64,000 bases of DNA from Lachnospiraceae bacterium Zagget2 (GTDB lineage: Bacteria > Bacillota > Clostridia > Lachnospirales > Lachnospiraceae). This document shows positions 44,505-53,359 of this stretch, one piece after another. The position numbers were made by a program, and so were the translations under genes. The stretch covers positions 111,588-175,587 of the forward strand of contig MSHD01000023.1 of the NCBI GenBank assembly GCA_001941045.1, in the 5' to 3' direction. The notes under the pieces are model-generated. The model saw only the letters and a list, made by a program, of their open reading frames with translations, did not search any database and was not told the origin of the DNA. Every line of letters starts with the position of its first letter. The first letter of the stretch is position 1.

Positions 44505-46903
44505 CAGTCGTTGACCTCCTTTCGGAACAGGATGTGTTCTGGCTTGATCGGCAGGGAGTCAAAATCCGTATTGCACGCATGGCACACCGCGTTTGCAATC
44601 GCGGCGGCGGTCGGTACAAGGCCGGGCTCGCCGATGCCCTTGACGCCGTAAGGCCCTTCCGGATGTCCGTTTTCGACAAGCGTAATCTTCGTCTCTACGT
44701 CAGAATCCATGAAAGTCGGCACTTTATAGTCGACCATATTGCCGTTGCGCAGATTCCCGTCCTCATAGATCATTTCCTCCATGAGCGCGTGCCCAATGCC
44801 CATGACGATGGCTCCTTCGATCTGCTGCAGGCAGCCGGTGGGGTTGATCGCCTTTCCGATGTCGTGCGCGGCGCCCATTTTGGTCACTTTGACGAGGCCT
44901 GTGATGGGGTTTACCTTCACGACAGCGGCCTGCGCGCCGATCATCCACATGACGGTCGGCCGGGAGGACTGTCGTCCGTCTACGGGCGGCGGATCGAAGA
45001 TATCCGATGTGCCGTAGCGCCCGATCGCAATGACCGGAAGCTGTTCGTGCATGATACCCGATTTCCCGACATCGTGGATATGGATGCGTTGCTCTGCATC
45101 GGAAATTCTCTGAATATAACCCTCATCGGTATAAGTGACATCATTCTCGTCGCAGCTCCATTTGATCGAGGCGAGCTTACAAAGCTGCTTTTTGATATCT
45201 TCACATGCCTCCAGAACCGCGTTTCCGGAATGGAATGTGGAGCGGGAGGAGGTCGTCGTCTTGTCATAGGGAGTGACCGTCGTGTCAACCGGCGCCACGC
45301 TGATCCGGTCGAGATCCATGTGCATGGATTCCGCCGCAAACTGGGGAAGCGTGGTTGTGACGCCCTGCCCCATCTCGCGGCTCGCAGACCAGATAAAGAG
45401 CGAACCGTTTTCGTTCATCTTTACGACGCACGAAGTCGTTGACGGCGTTCCGGTCAGCTTGTTGAAACAGGCGATTCCCTTTCCGCAGAGATTTCCCTCC
45501 TCATCAACCCAGCGATCCGGAAGCTTGTCCCAGCCGATATTCTCTGCAGCTGCGCGCAGACACTCGTCAACCGCGCAGGTCATGATGAGATCGCCGGAGA
45601 CGCCATAGTCGCCGTCATGCAGACAGTTCTGAAGCCGCAGCTTCAACGGCTCCATGTGGAGCTTGCGCGCCACGATATCCATCTGATGTTCGTGCAGCGT
45701 GGCGGCTTCTGTCACACCGAAGCCACGGTAAGCGGTGCCGAGTGTCCGGTTTGTCATGCAGACATAGGTGTCAATCTTGACGTTCGGGACCTTGTAGGGA
45801 CCGACAGCGGCGAAGCCAGCGTTGTAGTCGACGCGGGGGTTTGTGGTCACGTAAGCGCCGGCGTCCCAGTATCCGGTCACCAGTTGCGCGGTGAGCGTGC
45901 CGTCCTTTTTGACACCGGTCTTAATATAATACTGGACTGTGGAGCGGCAGACGGTGGCTTCAAACTCTTCATGGCGGTCGTAGGTCAGTTTGACGGGACG
46001 TCCGCCTGCTTTCAGGGAGAGTGCGACAGCGATCGGCTCACATTTGGCCTCGTACTTTCCGCCGAAACCGCCGCCGATGTCCGTCATGATAAGCCGCACT
46101 TTTTCCGTCGGCACGCCGAAAATCTTCGCGATCAGGCCACGAATGCTGAAAGGAGACTGGTTCGGAGTCCAGACATCAATTTCTTTCGTATAAGGGTTTG
46201 CCTGCGCTGTTGCGGTATGAGTCTCTATGAGCGTATGCTGAAGCTGACCGCAGAGGAATTTGGACTCGACGATCAGGTCCGCCTCCGCGAAACCTTTTTC
46301 CACATCCCCCTTGTTCAGATGGAAGGAGTCGCCGATATTGGTTCCCTGCTCCGGAAAACAGGCGCTGCTGCACTCGTAACGGCTCCAGTCCTCGTGAATG
46401 AGGGTCTCGTTTTTGATGGAATCTTCGATGGAATTGACAACAGGAAGCAGTTCATACTCAACTTCGACCAGACTGGCAGCCTCGCGCGCGGCTTCCTCCG
46501 TCTCCGCAGCGACTGCTGCGACAGTCTCGCCCTGATAACGCACTTTGTCGAGCGCAATGATCGGCTGGTCGGCGATAAACTGTCCATAGGGCTCCGGATA
46601 ATCCTTTCCGGTAATGACGACCCGGACTCCGGGCACAGCGCGCGCTTTCTCTGTGTTGACAGACAGAATCCTCGCGTGAGGATGGGGACTGCGGGTGCAG
46701 GCTCCGTAGAGCTGCCCGGGAAAGTTGACGTCTGCCCCGTACTGCGCGGTTCCCGTTGCTTTTGCAATCGCGTCCTTGCGGATCTGTGAATGCCCGACGA
46801 CAGTCTCGACCCCGTCGGTGTCCTTGCGCTTCACAACGAGCCTGTCCCACTCGTGGCCCTCCCGCTGATATTTCTCGCAGGGAGTCAAAACGTGCTGTGC
46901 CAT
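44504..46903 (-). CDS. Molybdenum hydroxylase large (molybdopterin-binding) subunit
   Basis: A 799-residue xanthine-dehydrogenase-family subunit: GTAQYGADVNFPG, GGGFGGKYEAKCEP, the Mo-proximal AYRGFGVTEA and the catalytic Glu in GPYGVKGIGEPGL near the C-terminus. Such enzymes hydroxylate N-heterocycles, aldehydes or aromatic acyl-CoAs; an AYRGFG loop alone does not reveal the substrate. It is the second gene of the gntR operon, 18 bases after gntR. The catabolic genes on the other side of the regulator share its operator, so the hydroxylase probably does the first oxidation in that pathway. Confidence 0.92.
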   Translation of the reverse strand: MAQHVLTPCEKYQREGHEWDRLVVKRKDTDGVETVVGHSQIRKDAIAKATGTAQYGADVNFPGQLYGACTRSPHPHARILSVNTEKARAVPGVRVVITGKDYPEPYGQFIADQPIIALDKVRYQGETVAAVAAETEEAAREAASLVEVEYELLPVVNSIEDSIKNETLIHEDWSRYECSSACFPEQGTNIGDSFHLNKGDVEKGFAEADLIVESKFLCGQLQHTLIETHTATAQANPYTKEIDVWTPNQSPFSIRGLIAKIFGVPTEKVRLIMTDIGGGFGGKYEAKCEPIAVALSLKAGGRPVKLTYDRHEEFEATVCRSTVQYYIKTGVKKDGTLTAQLVTGYWDAGAYVTTNPRVDYNAGFAAVGPYKVPNVKIDTYVCMTNRTLGTAYRGFGVTEAATLHEHQMDIVARKLHMEPLKLRLQNCLHDGDYGVSGDLIMTCAVDECLRAAAENIGWDKLPDRWVDEEGNLCGKGIACFNKLTGTPSTTSCVVKMNENGSLFIWSASREMGQGVTTTLPQFAAESMHMDLDRISVAPVDTTVTPYDKTTTSSRSTFHSGNAVLEACEDIKKQLCKLASIKWSCDENDVTYTDEGYIQRISDAEQRIHIHDVGKSGIMHEQLPVIAIGRYGTSDIFDPPPVDGRQSSRPTVMWMIGAQAAVVKVNPITGLVKVTKMGAAHDIGKAINPTGCLQQIEGAIVMGIGHALMEEMIYEDGNLRNGNMVDYKVPTFMDSDVETKITLVENGHPEGPYGVKGIGEPGLVPTAAAIANAVCHACNTDFDSLPIKPEHILFRKEVND

Positions 46904-46921
46904 ACTGCTCCTCCTTCATGT

Positions 46922-47587
46922 TTACTCGTTCATTTGTTCTGACAGATATGTTTTCAGTTCATTGCCGAAGTTTTTGATATGCAGATACATATAGGCGCCT
47001 GCCGATCGTTCATCATGATTCTGCAGATAATGGAACAGATTCCAGTGCTGCCTGGCCAGATCCGACAGAGAAGCCTTGGTAGACATGAGGGAGATTTGCG
47101 TCCATTCTACGGTCTGCAGGGTCTCCCACATGCGTTTTAAAGCGGGACTTTGGGCGGCGTCTACGACCATCGTATGGAAATCAATGTCCATCTCGAGAAA
47201 TGCCGTATTGTCCTCGGCCTGGTCCATTTTGTGCAGAAGATTTTCGATATTCGCAAGCTGCTCATCCGTGACGTTTTTTGCCGCCAGCCTTGATGCGTAT
47301 TCTTCTATAAATGCGCGGGTGTTGTAAATATCCTCGACGTCATCAGGCCCGATACTGCGGATGAAAGTGCCAGAATAGGGTCTTTCCTCCAGAATTCCCA
47401 TAGCGGTGAGCTCCAGAAATGCTTCCCGTACCGGAGCCTGAGAGACTTCGAGTTCTTTGGCCAGCTTTGTTTCTACGATACGTTCTCCGCCGCGATAAGT
47501 GCCGTTCGCGATCTGTTGTATGATATAGTTGCGGATTTTTTTGCGTAAAGTCTTTTTCTCAAGTTTAAAGTCGTTTGCTTTTGTCAT
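46922..47587 (-). CDS. GntR-family (FCD) transcriptional regulator
   Basis: A 221-residue regulator with a winged HTH (VETKLAKELEVSQAPVREAF, about 33-52) and a C-terminal FCD ligand domain with the metal-binding Asp/His pattern (DIDFHTMV). ATG 47587 follows GGAGGAG. It leads the operon encoding the molybdenum hydroxylase. The palindrome ATAATCGATTAT lies downstream of its own promoter and again downstream of the dikinase promoter, so it probably represses both in the absence of a small acid ligand. Confidence 0.9.
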   Translation of the reverse strand: MTKANDFKLEKKTLRKKIRNYIIQQIANGTYRGGERIVETKLAKELEVSQAPVREAFLELTAMGILEERPYSGTFIRSIGPDDVEDIYNTRAFIEEYASRLAAKNVTDEQLANIENLLHKMDQAEDNTAFLEMDIDFHTMVVDAAQSPALKRMWETLQTVEWTQISLMSTKASLSDLARQHWNLFHYLQNHDERSAGAYMYLHIKNFGNELKTYLSEQMNE

Positions 47588-47644
47588 GTTGGTTCTCCTC
47601 CAGTGATACCCGGGGGAGGGCGGTGAACGCCTCCGCTGTTCCAA

Positions 47645-47702
47645 ATAATCGATTATCGAAACATTGTGGGTATATTGTATAATGCTTACAAAAGTTTGTC
47701 AA
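47645..47702 (-). promoter_or_regulatory. gntR operon promoter and operator
   Basis: Minus-strand TTGACA (47702-47697) and TACAAT (47679-47674) are 17 bases apart. The perfect palindrome ATAATCGATTAT (47645-47656) lies about 10 bases after the expected transcription start, a position for autorepression. Confidence 0.72.
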
Positions 47703-47728
47703 TAGAAAGAATAATTTTAATGAAATTT

Positions 47729-48481
47729 TTATTCTGCGCAGGCTGAAATCCTCTGCTTGCGCTCTGCCAGATAGGCCTCAAAGCGCTCCTGCGTCAGGTT
47801 GACGATGAGCTCCTGCGGGAAGTCCAGCTCATCCATGAGAGTCAGGATTGGCTTCACGTTTCCGATCATTGTATGGAAATGTGCGTCGCTGGAAACGCAG
47901 ACGCGCTGCCCGTGCCGTCTGCAGCAGAGAATGTACTCTTTTAGAGACGGAAGACTGCCGGGGCGGTGCGCGGTCGTGGAATTGTTGTTGAATTCCAGCA
48001 GCTTTCCACATTTTCCGGCCTCCTCTACAATCGCCTCAAAATCGCAGGGAACGCTGGGATCGTCAGGGTGACCGAGCATATCAATATAAGGGTTCTGCAG
48101 CATGGCCAGATACGTGGCTGTGTTGGCGTCCCGATCCGCGCGCTCCGGAAACATATGCGTGTGGATACTGGCGATTGCAAATTCACAGAACTTCAGATAG
48201 TGCTCCGGAATGTCGAGATGATTCTGGTGATCCAGAACGTTGGCCTCGATTCCACGGTAAACGCGGATTCCATCGATTTCATCGGGCAGCATTCGCTGGC
48301 TGTGGGGGATATACTCGGGGGCGCCGCCCTCTATGGCGGGGCCGTGTTCCGTCAGGCAAAGCCCTTTCATGCCGCGGGCTTTGGCCGCCAGGCAGTTCTC
48401 GGTCAGCGTCGACCAGGCATGTCCGGAAATGACGGTATGCGTGTGTGTGTCCACTTCGGGCGTCAATTCGCACAATGACAT
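47729..48481 (-). CDS. PHP-domain phosphatase (YcdX-like)
   Basis: A 250-residue PHP protein. Metal-binding motifs are DTHTHTVISGHA at the N-terminus, TEHGPAI, GIEANV, SIHTHMF, DMLGHPDDP and SSDAHFHT, the pattern of YcdX-like phosphatases with a trinuclear metal site. It probably removes a phosphate from a pathway intermediate. ATG 48481 follows AAGGAGG. It is divergent from the dikinase operon and shares the intergenic region with the second GntR palindrome. Confidence 0.9.
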   Translation of the reverse strand: MSLCELTPEVDTHTHTVISGHAWSTLTENCLAAKARGMKGLCLTEHGPAIEGGAPEYIPHSQRMLPDEIDGIRVYRGIEANVLDHQNHLDIPEHYLKFCEFAIASIHTHMFPERADRDANTATYLAMLQNPYIDMLGHPDDPSVPCDFEAIVEEAGKCGKLLEFNNNSTTAHRPGSLPSLKEYILCCRRHGQRVCVSSDAHFHTMIGNVKPILTLMDELDFPQELIVNLTQERFEAYLAERKQRISACAE

Positions 48482-48538
48482 AAAGAAAACCTCCTTTTCT
48501 TGTTTAGACAAATTTTATAAATGAGTGAAAAATATGGC

Positions 48539-48590
48539 TTGACAATTTGACTATATCGACCTATAATTCAAATTATAGATAATCGATTAT
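48539..48590 (+). promoter_or_regulatory. Dikinase operon promoter and GntR operator
   Basis: TTGACA (48539-48544) and TATAAT (48562-48567) have the ideal 17-base spacing. ATAATCGATTAT (48579-48590), identical to the palindrome at 47645, covers about +5 to +16. The leader to the ATG at 48748 is about 170 bases and contains no other obvious element. Confidence 0.78.
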
Positions 48591-48747
48591 TTACTGGAGC
48601 CGAAAAATCATTGCCATCGTTTCCTTATTATAACATTCTATTTTGCGAAAATCAACGCAGGGGATGCGCACCTCTGAAAAATGCTGATTATAAAGGGAAA
48701 AAGGACAATGGCGGTAAAACAAAAAAGTAGAAAAGGAGAGTATTTCT

Positions 48748-50460
48748 ATGAGCGACACTTCCAAAGTTCTGGCCACAAAGTTCACCGATGATCGTTTTCC
48801 GATCGAGTGGAAGAACGAAGAAGAAAAGGGCCTGATGTGGTTTTATGACGATCTGCATTGCCCGAATCCCATCTCCCCGCTGTATTTTGACGTCGGCGGC
48901 TGGTGGGACTGCGAAGGCCGTTGGGGGACGGACTGCGCTTACATGTATCAGCGTTTCGGCGCTCCGATCGGAAAAGCCTGGCTGGCGAAGAACATCGGCG
49001 GGTATGTCTATTCGGCTGTCGTGCCGCCGGATATGGACGCGGATAAGGTAGGGCCGATGTTCGATTATTATACGAAGGTCATGCCAATCTATGCAGAGAC
49101 CTTTATGGATCGCTGGGAAAAGGAATATGTTCCGAGACTGCTGCAGATGCATAAGGCGATACTCGATTATGACTACGAGCATAAGTCTCTGCCGGAGATC
49201 ATGATACAGCTGGAGGACATCCTCGACATGAAGTCGGAGGCCTTCCGTATTCACTGGATCATCAATCTTGCGCAGTTCCAGTCTTCCACAAACTTTACCA
49301 ATGTCTATGAGAAGACCATGGGTAAGGTTGATTCGGTGGAGATTGGTAAGATCACAGTGTCCCCGAAGGATCGCAACTGGGATTCCCTGAAGGCGCTCTG
49401 GGAGATGAAGGAATATGTCTGCACGGTACCGGCTCTGAAGGCGCTGTTCAGTGAGAACGACGCTGCCACGATCATGGCGAAGGCTGCCGATACGGAGGGC
49501 GGCGCGAAGCTGCTCGAGATGGTGGACGCCTACCGTGAAGAGTACGGCTTCAAGGCGATGTATACGCATGAATTTATCTACAAGACCTGGTACGAGGATC
49601 CGACGCCGGTCTACGAGGCGGTTCGCGGTTATGTGGCGAATGACTATGACTTCAATGCGGAGTACAAGGCCTGTATGGATTCGCAGCAGGAGGCCATCAA
49701 CGGGCTGTATGCGAAAGTCACTGATCCGGCCCAGAAAGAAGAGTTAAAGGCGGCGCTCGAGCAGTGCCTGCGCATGACGCCGCTGACGCCGGATCATCAT
49801 TTCTACATAGACCAGGGCATTTACTCCCATATGAGAGTTGCGTTCATCGAGATCGGCAAGGTAATGGTGCGCGAGGGCCTGATCGACGATCCGGAGGATA
49901 TCTTCATGCTGAAATATGATGAGATCCGCTGCACCTGTACTTCCAACTATCCGGTGAAGGAGCTTGTGAAGACGCGCCGCGCCGAGATGGAAGCGGCGAA
50001 GAAGCGGGCGCCGCAGGAGTGGTACGGCACCGCGACCGAGTGGCAGGTCTATAATGAGCCGTACAAGTCGCTGTGGGGCTATCCGCATAAGTTTGAGGCG
50101 GAGATGCAGGAGATGAAGGAAAAGGCCGAGATCAGCAAGACCGTGCTGAAAGGCATTCCGGGCTGCCCGGGCGAGTATGAGGGCATCGCGCATCTGGTCT
50201 CTGATCCTTCCGAGCTCGATGACGTCAAGGCGGGCGAGATACTGGTCTGCAAGATGACGAATCCTGCGTGGGTTGTAGCTTTCTCGAAGGTGGGAGCGCT
50301 GGTCACCGATACGGGCGGAGCGCTGTCCCATCCGGCGGTTGTCGCACGAGAGTTTAATGTACCCTGCGTCGTCGGAACGCGCCGCGCGACCCAGCTGGTG
50401 AAGACCGGCGATAAGATCCGCGTTGACGGCTCCAAAGGCGTTGTTGAGATTATCAGCTGA
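48748..50460 (+). CDS. PEP-synthase-like phosphotransferase, phosphohistidine subunit
   Basis: A 570-residue protein. The last 90 residues are a PEP-utilising mobile domain with the phosphohistidine His528 in GGALSHPAVVARE, followed by CVVGT. The long N-terminal part (WKNEEEKGLMWFYDDLHC onward) is the variable substrate-side region. There is no ATP-grasp domain; it is encoded by the next gene. This split matches phenylphosphate synthase (PpsA plus PpsB) and related dikinases that phosphorylate an alcohol or phenol using ATP. The acceptor is unknown. It is the first gene of the GntR-controlled operon. Confidence 0.8.
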   Translation: MSDTSKVLATKFTDDRFPIEWKNEEEKGLMWFYDDLHCPNPISPLYFDVGGWWDCEGRWGTDCAYMYQRFGAPIGKAWLAKNIGGYVYSAVVPPDMDADKVGPMFDYYTKVMPIYAETFMDRWEKEYVPRLLQMHKAILDYDYEHKSLPEIMIQLEDILDMKSEAFRIHWIINLAQFQSSTNFTNVYEKTMGKVDSVEIGKITVSPKDRNWDSLKALWEMKEYVCTVPALKALFSENDAATIMAKAADTEGGAKLLEMVDAYREEYGFKAMYTHEFIYKTWYEDPTPVYEAVRGYVANDYDFNAEYKACMDSQQEAINGLYAKVTDPAQKEELKAALEQCLRMTPLTPDHHFYIDQGIYSHMRVAFIEIGKVMVREGLIDDPEDIFMLKYDEIRCTCTSNYPVKELVKTRRAEMEAAKKRAPQEWYGTATEWQVYNEPYKSLWGYPHKFEAEMQEMKEKAEISKTVLKGIPGCPGEYEGIAHLVSDPSELDDVKAGEILVCKMTNPAWVVAFSKVGALVTDTGGALSHPAVVAREFNVPCVVGTRRATQLVKTGDKIRVDGSKGVVEIIS

Positions 50461-50469
50461 AAATCCTGT

Positions 50470-50499
50470 TTTCCGGGGCGGTAATATCCGCCCCGGAAA
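50470..50499 (+). other. Strong intercistronic hairpin
   Basis: TTTCCGGGGCGG (50470-50481) and CCGCCCCGGAAA (50488-50499) form a perfect 12-base-pair stem with loop TAATAT just after the stop of the first dikinase gene. There is no T run, so it is more likely an mRNA stabiliser or processing site than a terminator. Confidence 0.7.
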
Positions 50500-50557
50500 T
50501 GAAACCGTCCCTTCTGTGGCGGGTGGCTGAGAAAATGTGCGAAAGGAAATTTTGATT

Positions 50558-51520
50558 ATGAATCAGTATCTTGCATGGTTTAACGAAATCCCGGAGGAAG
50601 ATCTGGGAGACAGCGCAGGCGGAAAAGGAGCGAGTCTCTGCCGCATGGCAAGAGCAGAGCTGCCTGTTCCGGAAGGATTTATCGTCCGTTCCGAAACCTT
50701 CAATAAATTCATGGAGGTGAACGGTCTCTGGGATTATGTGCTGGAAAAGATCGGGAGCATTGATTTTGACAGCCATGCCTCTCTGGTGAACACGGCTGCC
50801 GAGATCCGACAGCATCTCATCGATATGCCGTTCCACTTTGATATGGCGGAGGAGATCATCAAATTTTATACCTCCCTGGGAAATGGTCACGTGCCGGTTG
50901 CCGTCCGTTCCAGCGGAACAGCGGAGGATCTGGAGGACGCGAGCTTTGCGGGACAGCAGGAGACCTTCCTGTTTGTCATCGGGAATGACGATGTTCTGAA
51001 GTATATAAAGGAGTGCTGGGCTTCGCTCTATAACGATCAGGCGATCTTCTACCGCAGGGAAAAAGGCTTTGATGAACGCAGCATTTCTATCGCAGTCGTC
51101 GTACAGACTATGGTCAGTGCACAGAAAGCAGGCGTGATGTTTACGTCGAATCCGATCACCAACGATCACGATACCGTGATGATTGAGGCGACCTGGGGAC
51201 TTGGCGAGGCGCTGGTGTCCGGCATTGTCACTCCGGATAATCTCTGGATTAACAAGAAAACCGGAGAAGTGACGACAGAATACATATCAGAAAAAGAGAC
51301 CATGGTAGTCCGCCTCAATGAGCGGGGCGGAACGAAGGAAGTGCCTGTGCCGGATGAACTCAAAGAAGCGCCTGTACTCACGGAGGACGAGCGGCGTCAG
51401 CTGGTAGAACTGGCAAAAAAGATTGAAGCTTTCTATGGCAAACCGGAAGACATCGAGTGGGCGATCGTGGACGGAAAGGTATACCTGCTTCAGTCCCGGC
51501 CAATCACAACGATGAAATAG
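50558..51520 (+). CDS. PEP-synthase-like ATP-binding subunit
   Basis: A 320-residue protein that covers only the ATP-grasp domain of PEP synthase/PPDK: GGKGASLCRM at the start, VAVRSSGTAEDLEDASFAGQ in the middle, GVMFTSNPI, ATWGLGEALVSG and the terminal DIEWAI...LLQSRPI. It would phosphorylate His528 of the partner encoded upstream. ATG 50558 follows AAAGGAAA. The stop is TAG. It pairs with the phosphohistidine subunit as PpsB does with PpsA. Confidence 0.87.
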   Translation: MNQYLAWFNEIPEEDLGDSAGGKGASLCRMARAELPVPEGFIVRSETFNKFMEVNGLWDYVLEKIGSIDFDSHASLVNTAAEIRQHLIDMPFHFDMAEEIIKFYTSLGNGHVPVAVRSSGTAEDLEDASFAGQQETFLFVIGNDDVLKYIKECWASLYNDQAIFYRREKGFDERSISIAVVVQTMVSAQKAGVMFTSNPITNDHDTVMIEATWGLGEALVSGIVTPDNLWINKKTGEVTTEYISEKETMVVRLNERGGTKEVPVPDELKEAPVLTEDERRQLVELAKKIEAFYGKPEDIEWAIVDGKVYLLQSRPITTMK

Positions 51521-51540
51521 AGAAAAGGAGTGAACGCATT

Positions 51541-52452
51541 ATGAAAACATTTACCGAACAGATCAGCAGCAATAAAGCTGTCATCCGTTTTGATGTGGTG
51601 GGCGGGCCGGAGCGCACACAGATTGCGGAAGACATGTCGTTCCTGAACTATCGTCTGGGCGCGGTGGAGGTCTCGCATGAGGTCACGAAGGGACAGCCGG
51701 ATATTATCTGGTATTACGATGATGCGGTCAAATCAATTCGCTATGAAAACGAGCAGCTGATCCTCACCAGCTTCTGGGAGGAGGGAGAGCTGAACAAGAT
51801 CATGGTCACCATGCTCGCCAATGAGATGGATAAGTGCGGTCTGCACCCGTTCCATTCCTCGAGCGTGATTTACAAAGGACACGGCATCCTGCTCGTGGGC
51901 GGGGAAAACAATCACGGGAAATCCATGACACAGCTGGAGGGCTGCCGCCGCGGGGCTCAGATCTTCTCCACGGAGACGACCGTCATGGATCATGAGAGCG
52001 GGATTGCCCTGTATGGCTCGAAGAACGTTTATGTCCGCAAGAGAGCGAAGGGAACGGAGCGCTCCGACCTGGCCGATCAGGACGAGGGCGTAAAGATGTT
52101 CTTCGGCGACGAGCCGGAGATGCCGATGTGTTATGAGCCAAGCAATATGGGTCTTGCGATTATGCCGTGCATCGACGGCTGGTTCAAGACTGACGTCAAG
52201 CCGATGAACCAGTTTGAGGCCTCCTATCAGAGCTATCACTCCATGATGAATTTCTACGGGCTGAATCAGTTGATCTGCGGCGTGCACGGTCTGGTCATGC
52301 CGATCGTTGACACGGATGAGCGTCGTCAGTCGCGGGGTGCTTTCTGCGCGAAGTATGCGGCGGGCCGTCCCTATTTTATGATCAGGGCAAAGAGTCCGCA
52401 GCTTGTCTTTGACGAGATCGACAAACTGATGGAAGAACTGAAACTGAACTGA
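51541..52452 (+). CDS. HPr kinase-like P-loop protein
   Basis: A 303-residue protein whose central part, HSSSVIYKGHGILLVGG followed by ENNHGKSMTQLEG, is the P-loop of the HPr kinase/PEP-carboxykinase-like fold (GxxxxGKS). The N-terminal and C-terminal parts are not HPrK: the canonical signature after the P-loop is absent and no HPr gene is nearby. Its place after a two-subunit dikinase suggests that it phosphorylates a small molecule or a protein of the pathway. It is not recognised more precisely. Confidence 0.62.
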   Translation: MKTFTEQISSNKAVIRFDVVGGPERTQIAEDMSFLNYRLGAVEVSHEVTKGQPDIIWYYDDAVKSIRYENEQLILTSFWEEGELNKIMVTMLANEMDKCGLHPFHSSSVIYKGHGILLVGGENNHGKSMTQLEGCRRGAQIFSTETTVMDHESGIALYGSKNVYVRKRAKGTERSDLADQDEGVKMFFGDEPEMPMCYEPSNMGLAIMPCIDGWFKTDVKPMNQFEASYQSYHSMMNFYGLNQLICGVHGLVMPIVDTDERRQSRGAFCAKYAAGRPYFMIRAKSPQLVFDEIDKLMEELKLN

Positions 52453-52478
52453 TTAGAAATAGGAAAGGACGACATATT

Positions 52479-53357
52479 ATGCAGCAGATTACATCAAATG
52501 TTTATACTGAAACCGAAATCCGTGGCTGCGATCCGAGTATCATCCTGACAAGCGAGGGGGCTGTTTTCATTGACACTGCCCAGTGGATCACAAATCTCGA
52601 GCAGATGATTGCGTTTGCGCAGGAGAAAGCCGGTTCGATCCGGTATCTGATCAATACGGAGTCTCATATCGATCATATTTTCGGAAACCACTGGCTGAAA
52701 AAGGCAGGAGCGACGATCATCGGACAGGAGAAGATTCTTGACAGCTTTTTCACGATTCCGCCTGCTTTTAACATGACGGTGCACGATTACAACGTGGACA
52801 TTATCAAAAGACAGGATCCGACGGCGCTCGACCGTATGCCCTCGAAGGAGGAATATATCATTGCGAAGCCGGATATTACCTTCAACGATCGGCTGACGCT
52901 GAAGCTCGGGGATCACACGTTTGAGTGCTATCATACGCCTGGTCATTCTCCGGAGCAGACCAGCATCTATGTGCCCAAGGAGCGCTGTGTGTTTGTCGGC
53001 GACAACATTTTCAATGACTGCCAGATCTGGCTGCACAGTGTGGACTTTGACGATCTGTTCGACAGTCTGAACTGGCTGCAGGGGCTGGATGTGGACTATA
53101 TCATTCCCGGTCACGGTCCGGTGAAGGGCAAAGAGTCCATCGTCGAGAACAAGCAGTTCCTTTATGACTGGATCGCTGCGGTCTCGGACGGCATCAACAA
53201 GGGCTGGGATGTTGAGGAGTGTGTTGCGCGGATCAATTTTGCAGATCGCTGCCCGGTGGATATTGGCCAGCCGGAGTGCATGGACTATATCCAGACGAAC
53301 AATGTCCGCAAGACTTACGCTTACCTGATGTCTGACAAGTGCGCAAGGAGGAAATAA
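52479..53357 (+). CDS. Metallo-beta-lactamase-fold hydrolase
   Basis: A 292-residue MBL-fold protein. The metal motif reads TESHIDHIFGN, with His63, Asp65 and His66 present but Glu61 at the place of the first His of HxHxDH. Further ligands appear in HTPGHSPEQ, FVGDNIFND and IIPGHGP. The family includes thioesterases, lactonases and phosphonate or sulfur hydrolases; with a hydroxyacyl-CoA-type dehydrogenase and an acylating aldehyde dehydrogenase next to it, thioester or lactone hydrolysis is plausible. Substrate unknown. Confidence 0.82.
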   Translation: MQQITSNVYTETEIRGCDPSIILTSEGAVFIDTAQWITNLEQMIAFAQEKAGSIRYLINTESHIDHIFGNHWLKKAGATIIGQEKILDSFFTIPPAFNMTVHDYNVDIIKRQDPTALDRMPSKEEYIIAKPDITFNDRLTLKLGDHTFECYHTPGHSPEQTSIYVPKERCVFVGDNIFNDCQIWLHSVDFDDLFDSLNWLQGLDVDYIIPGHGPVKGKESIVENKQFLYDWIAAVSDGINKGWDVEECVARINFADRCPVDIGQPECMDYIQTNNVRKTYAYLMSDKCARRK

Positions 53358-53359
53358 AC

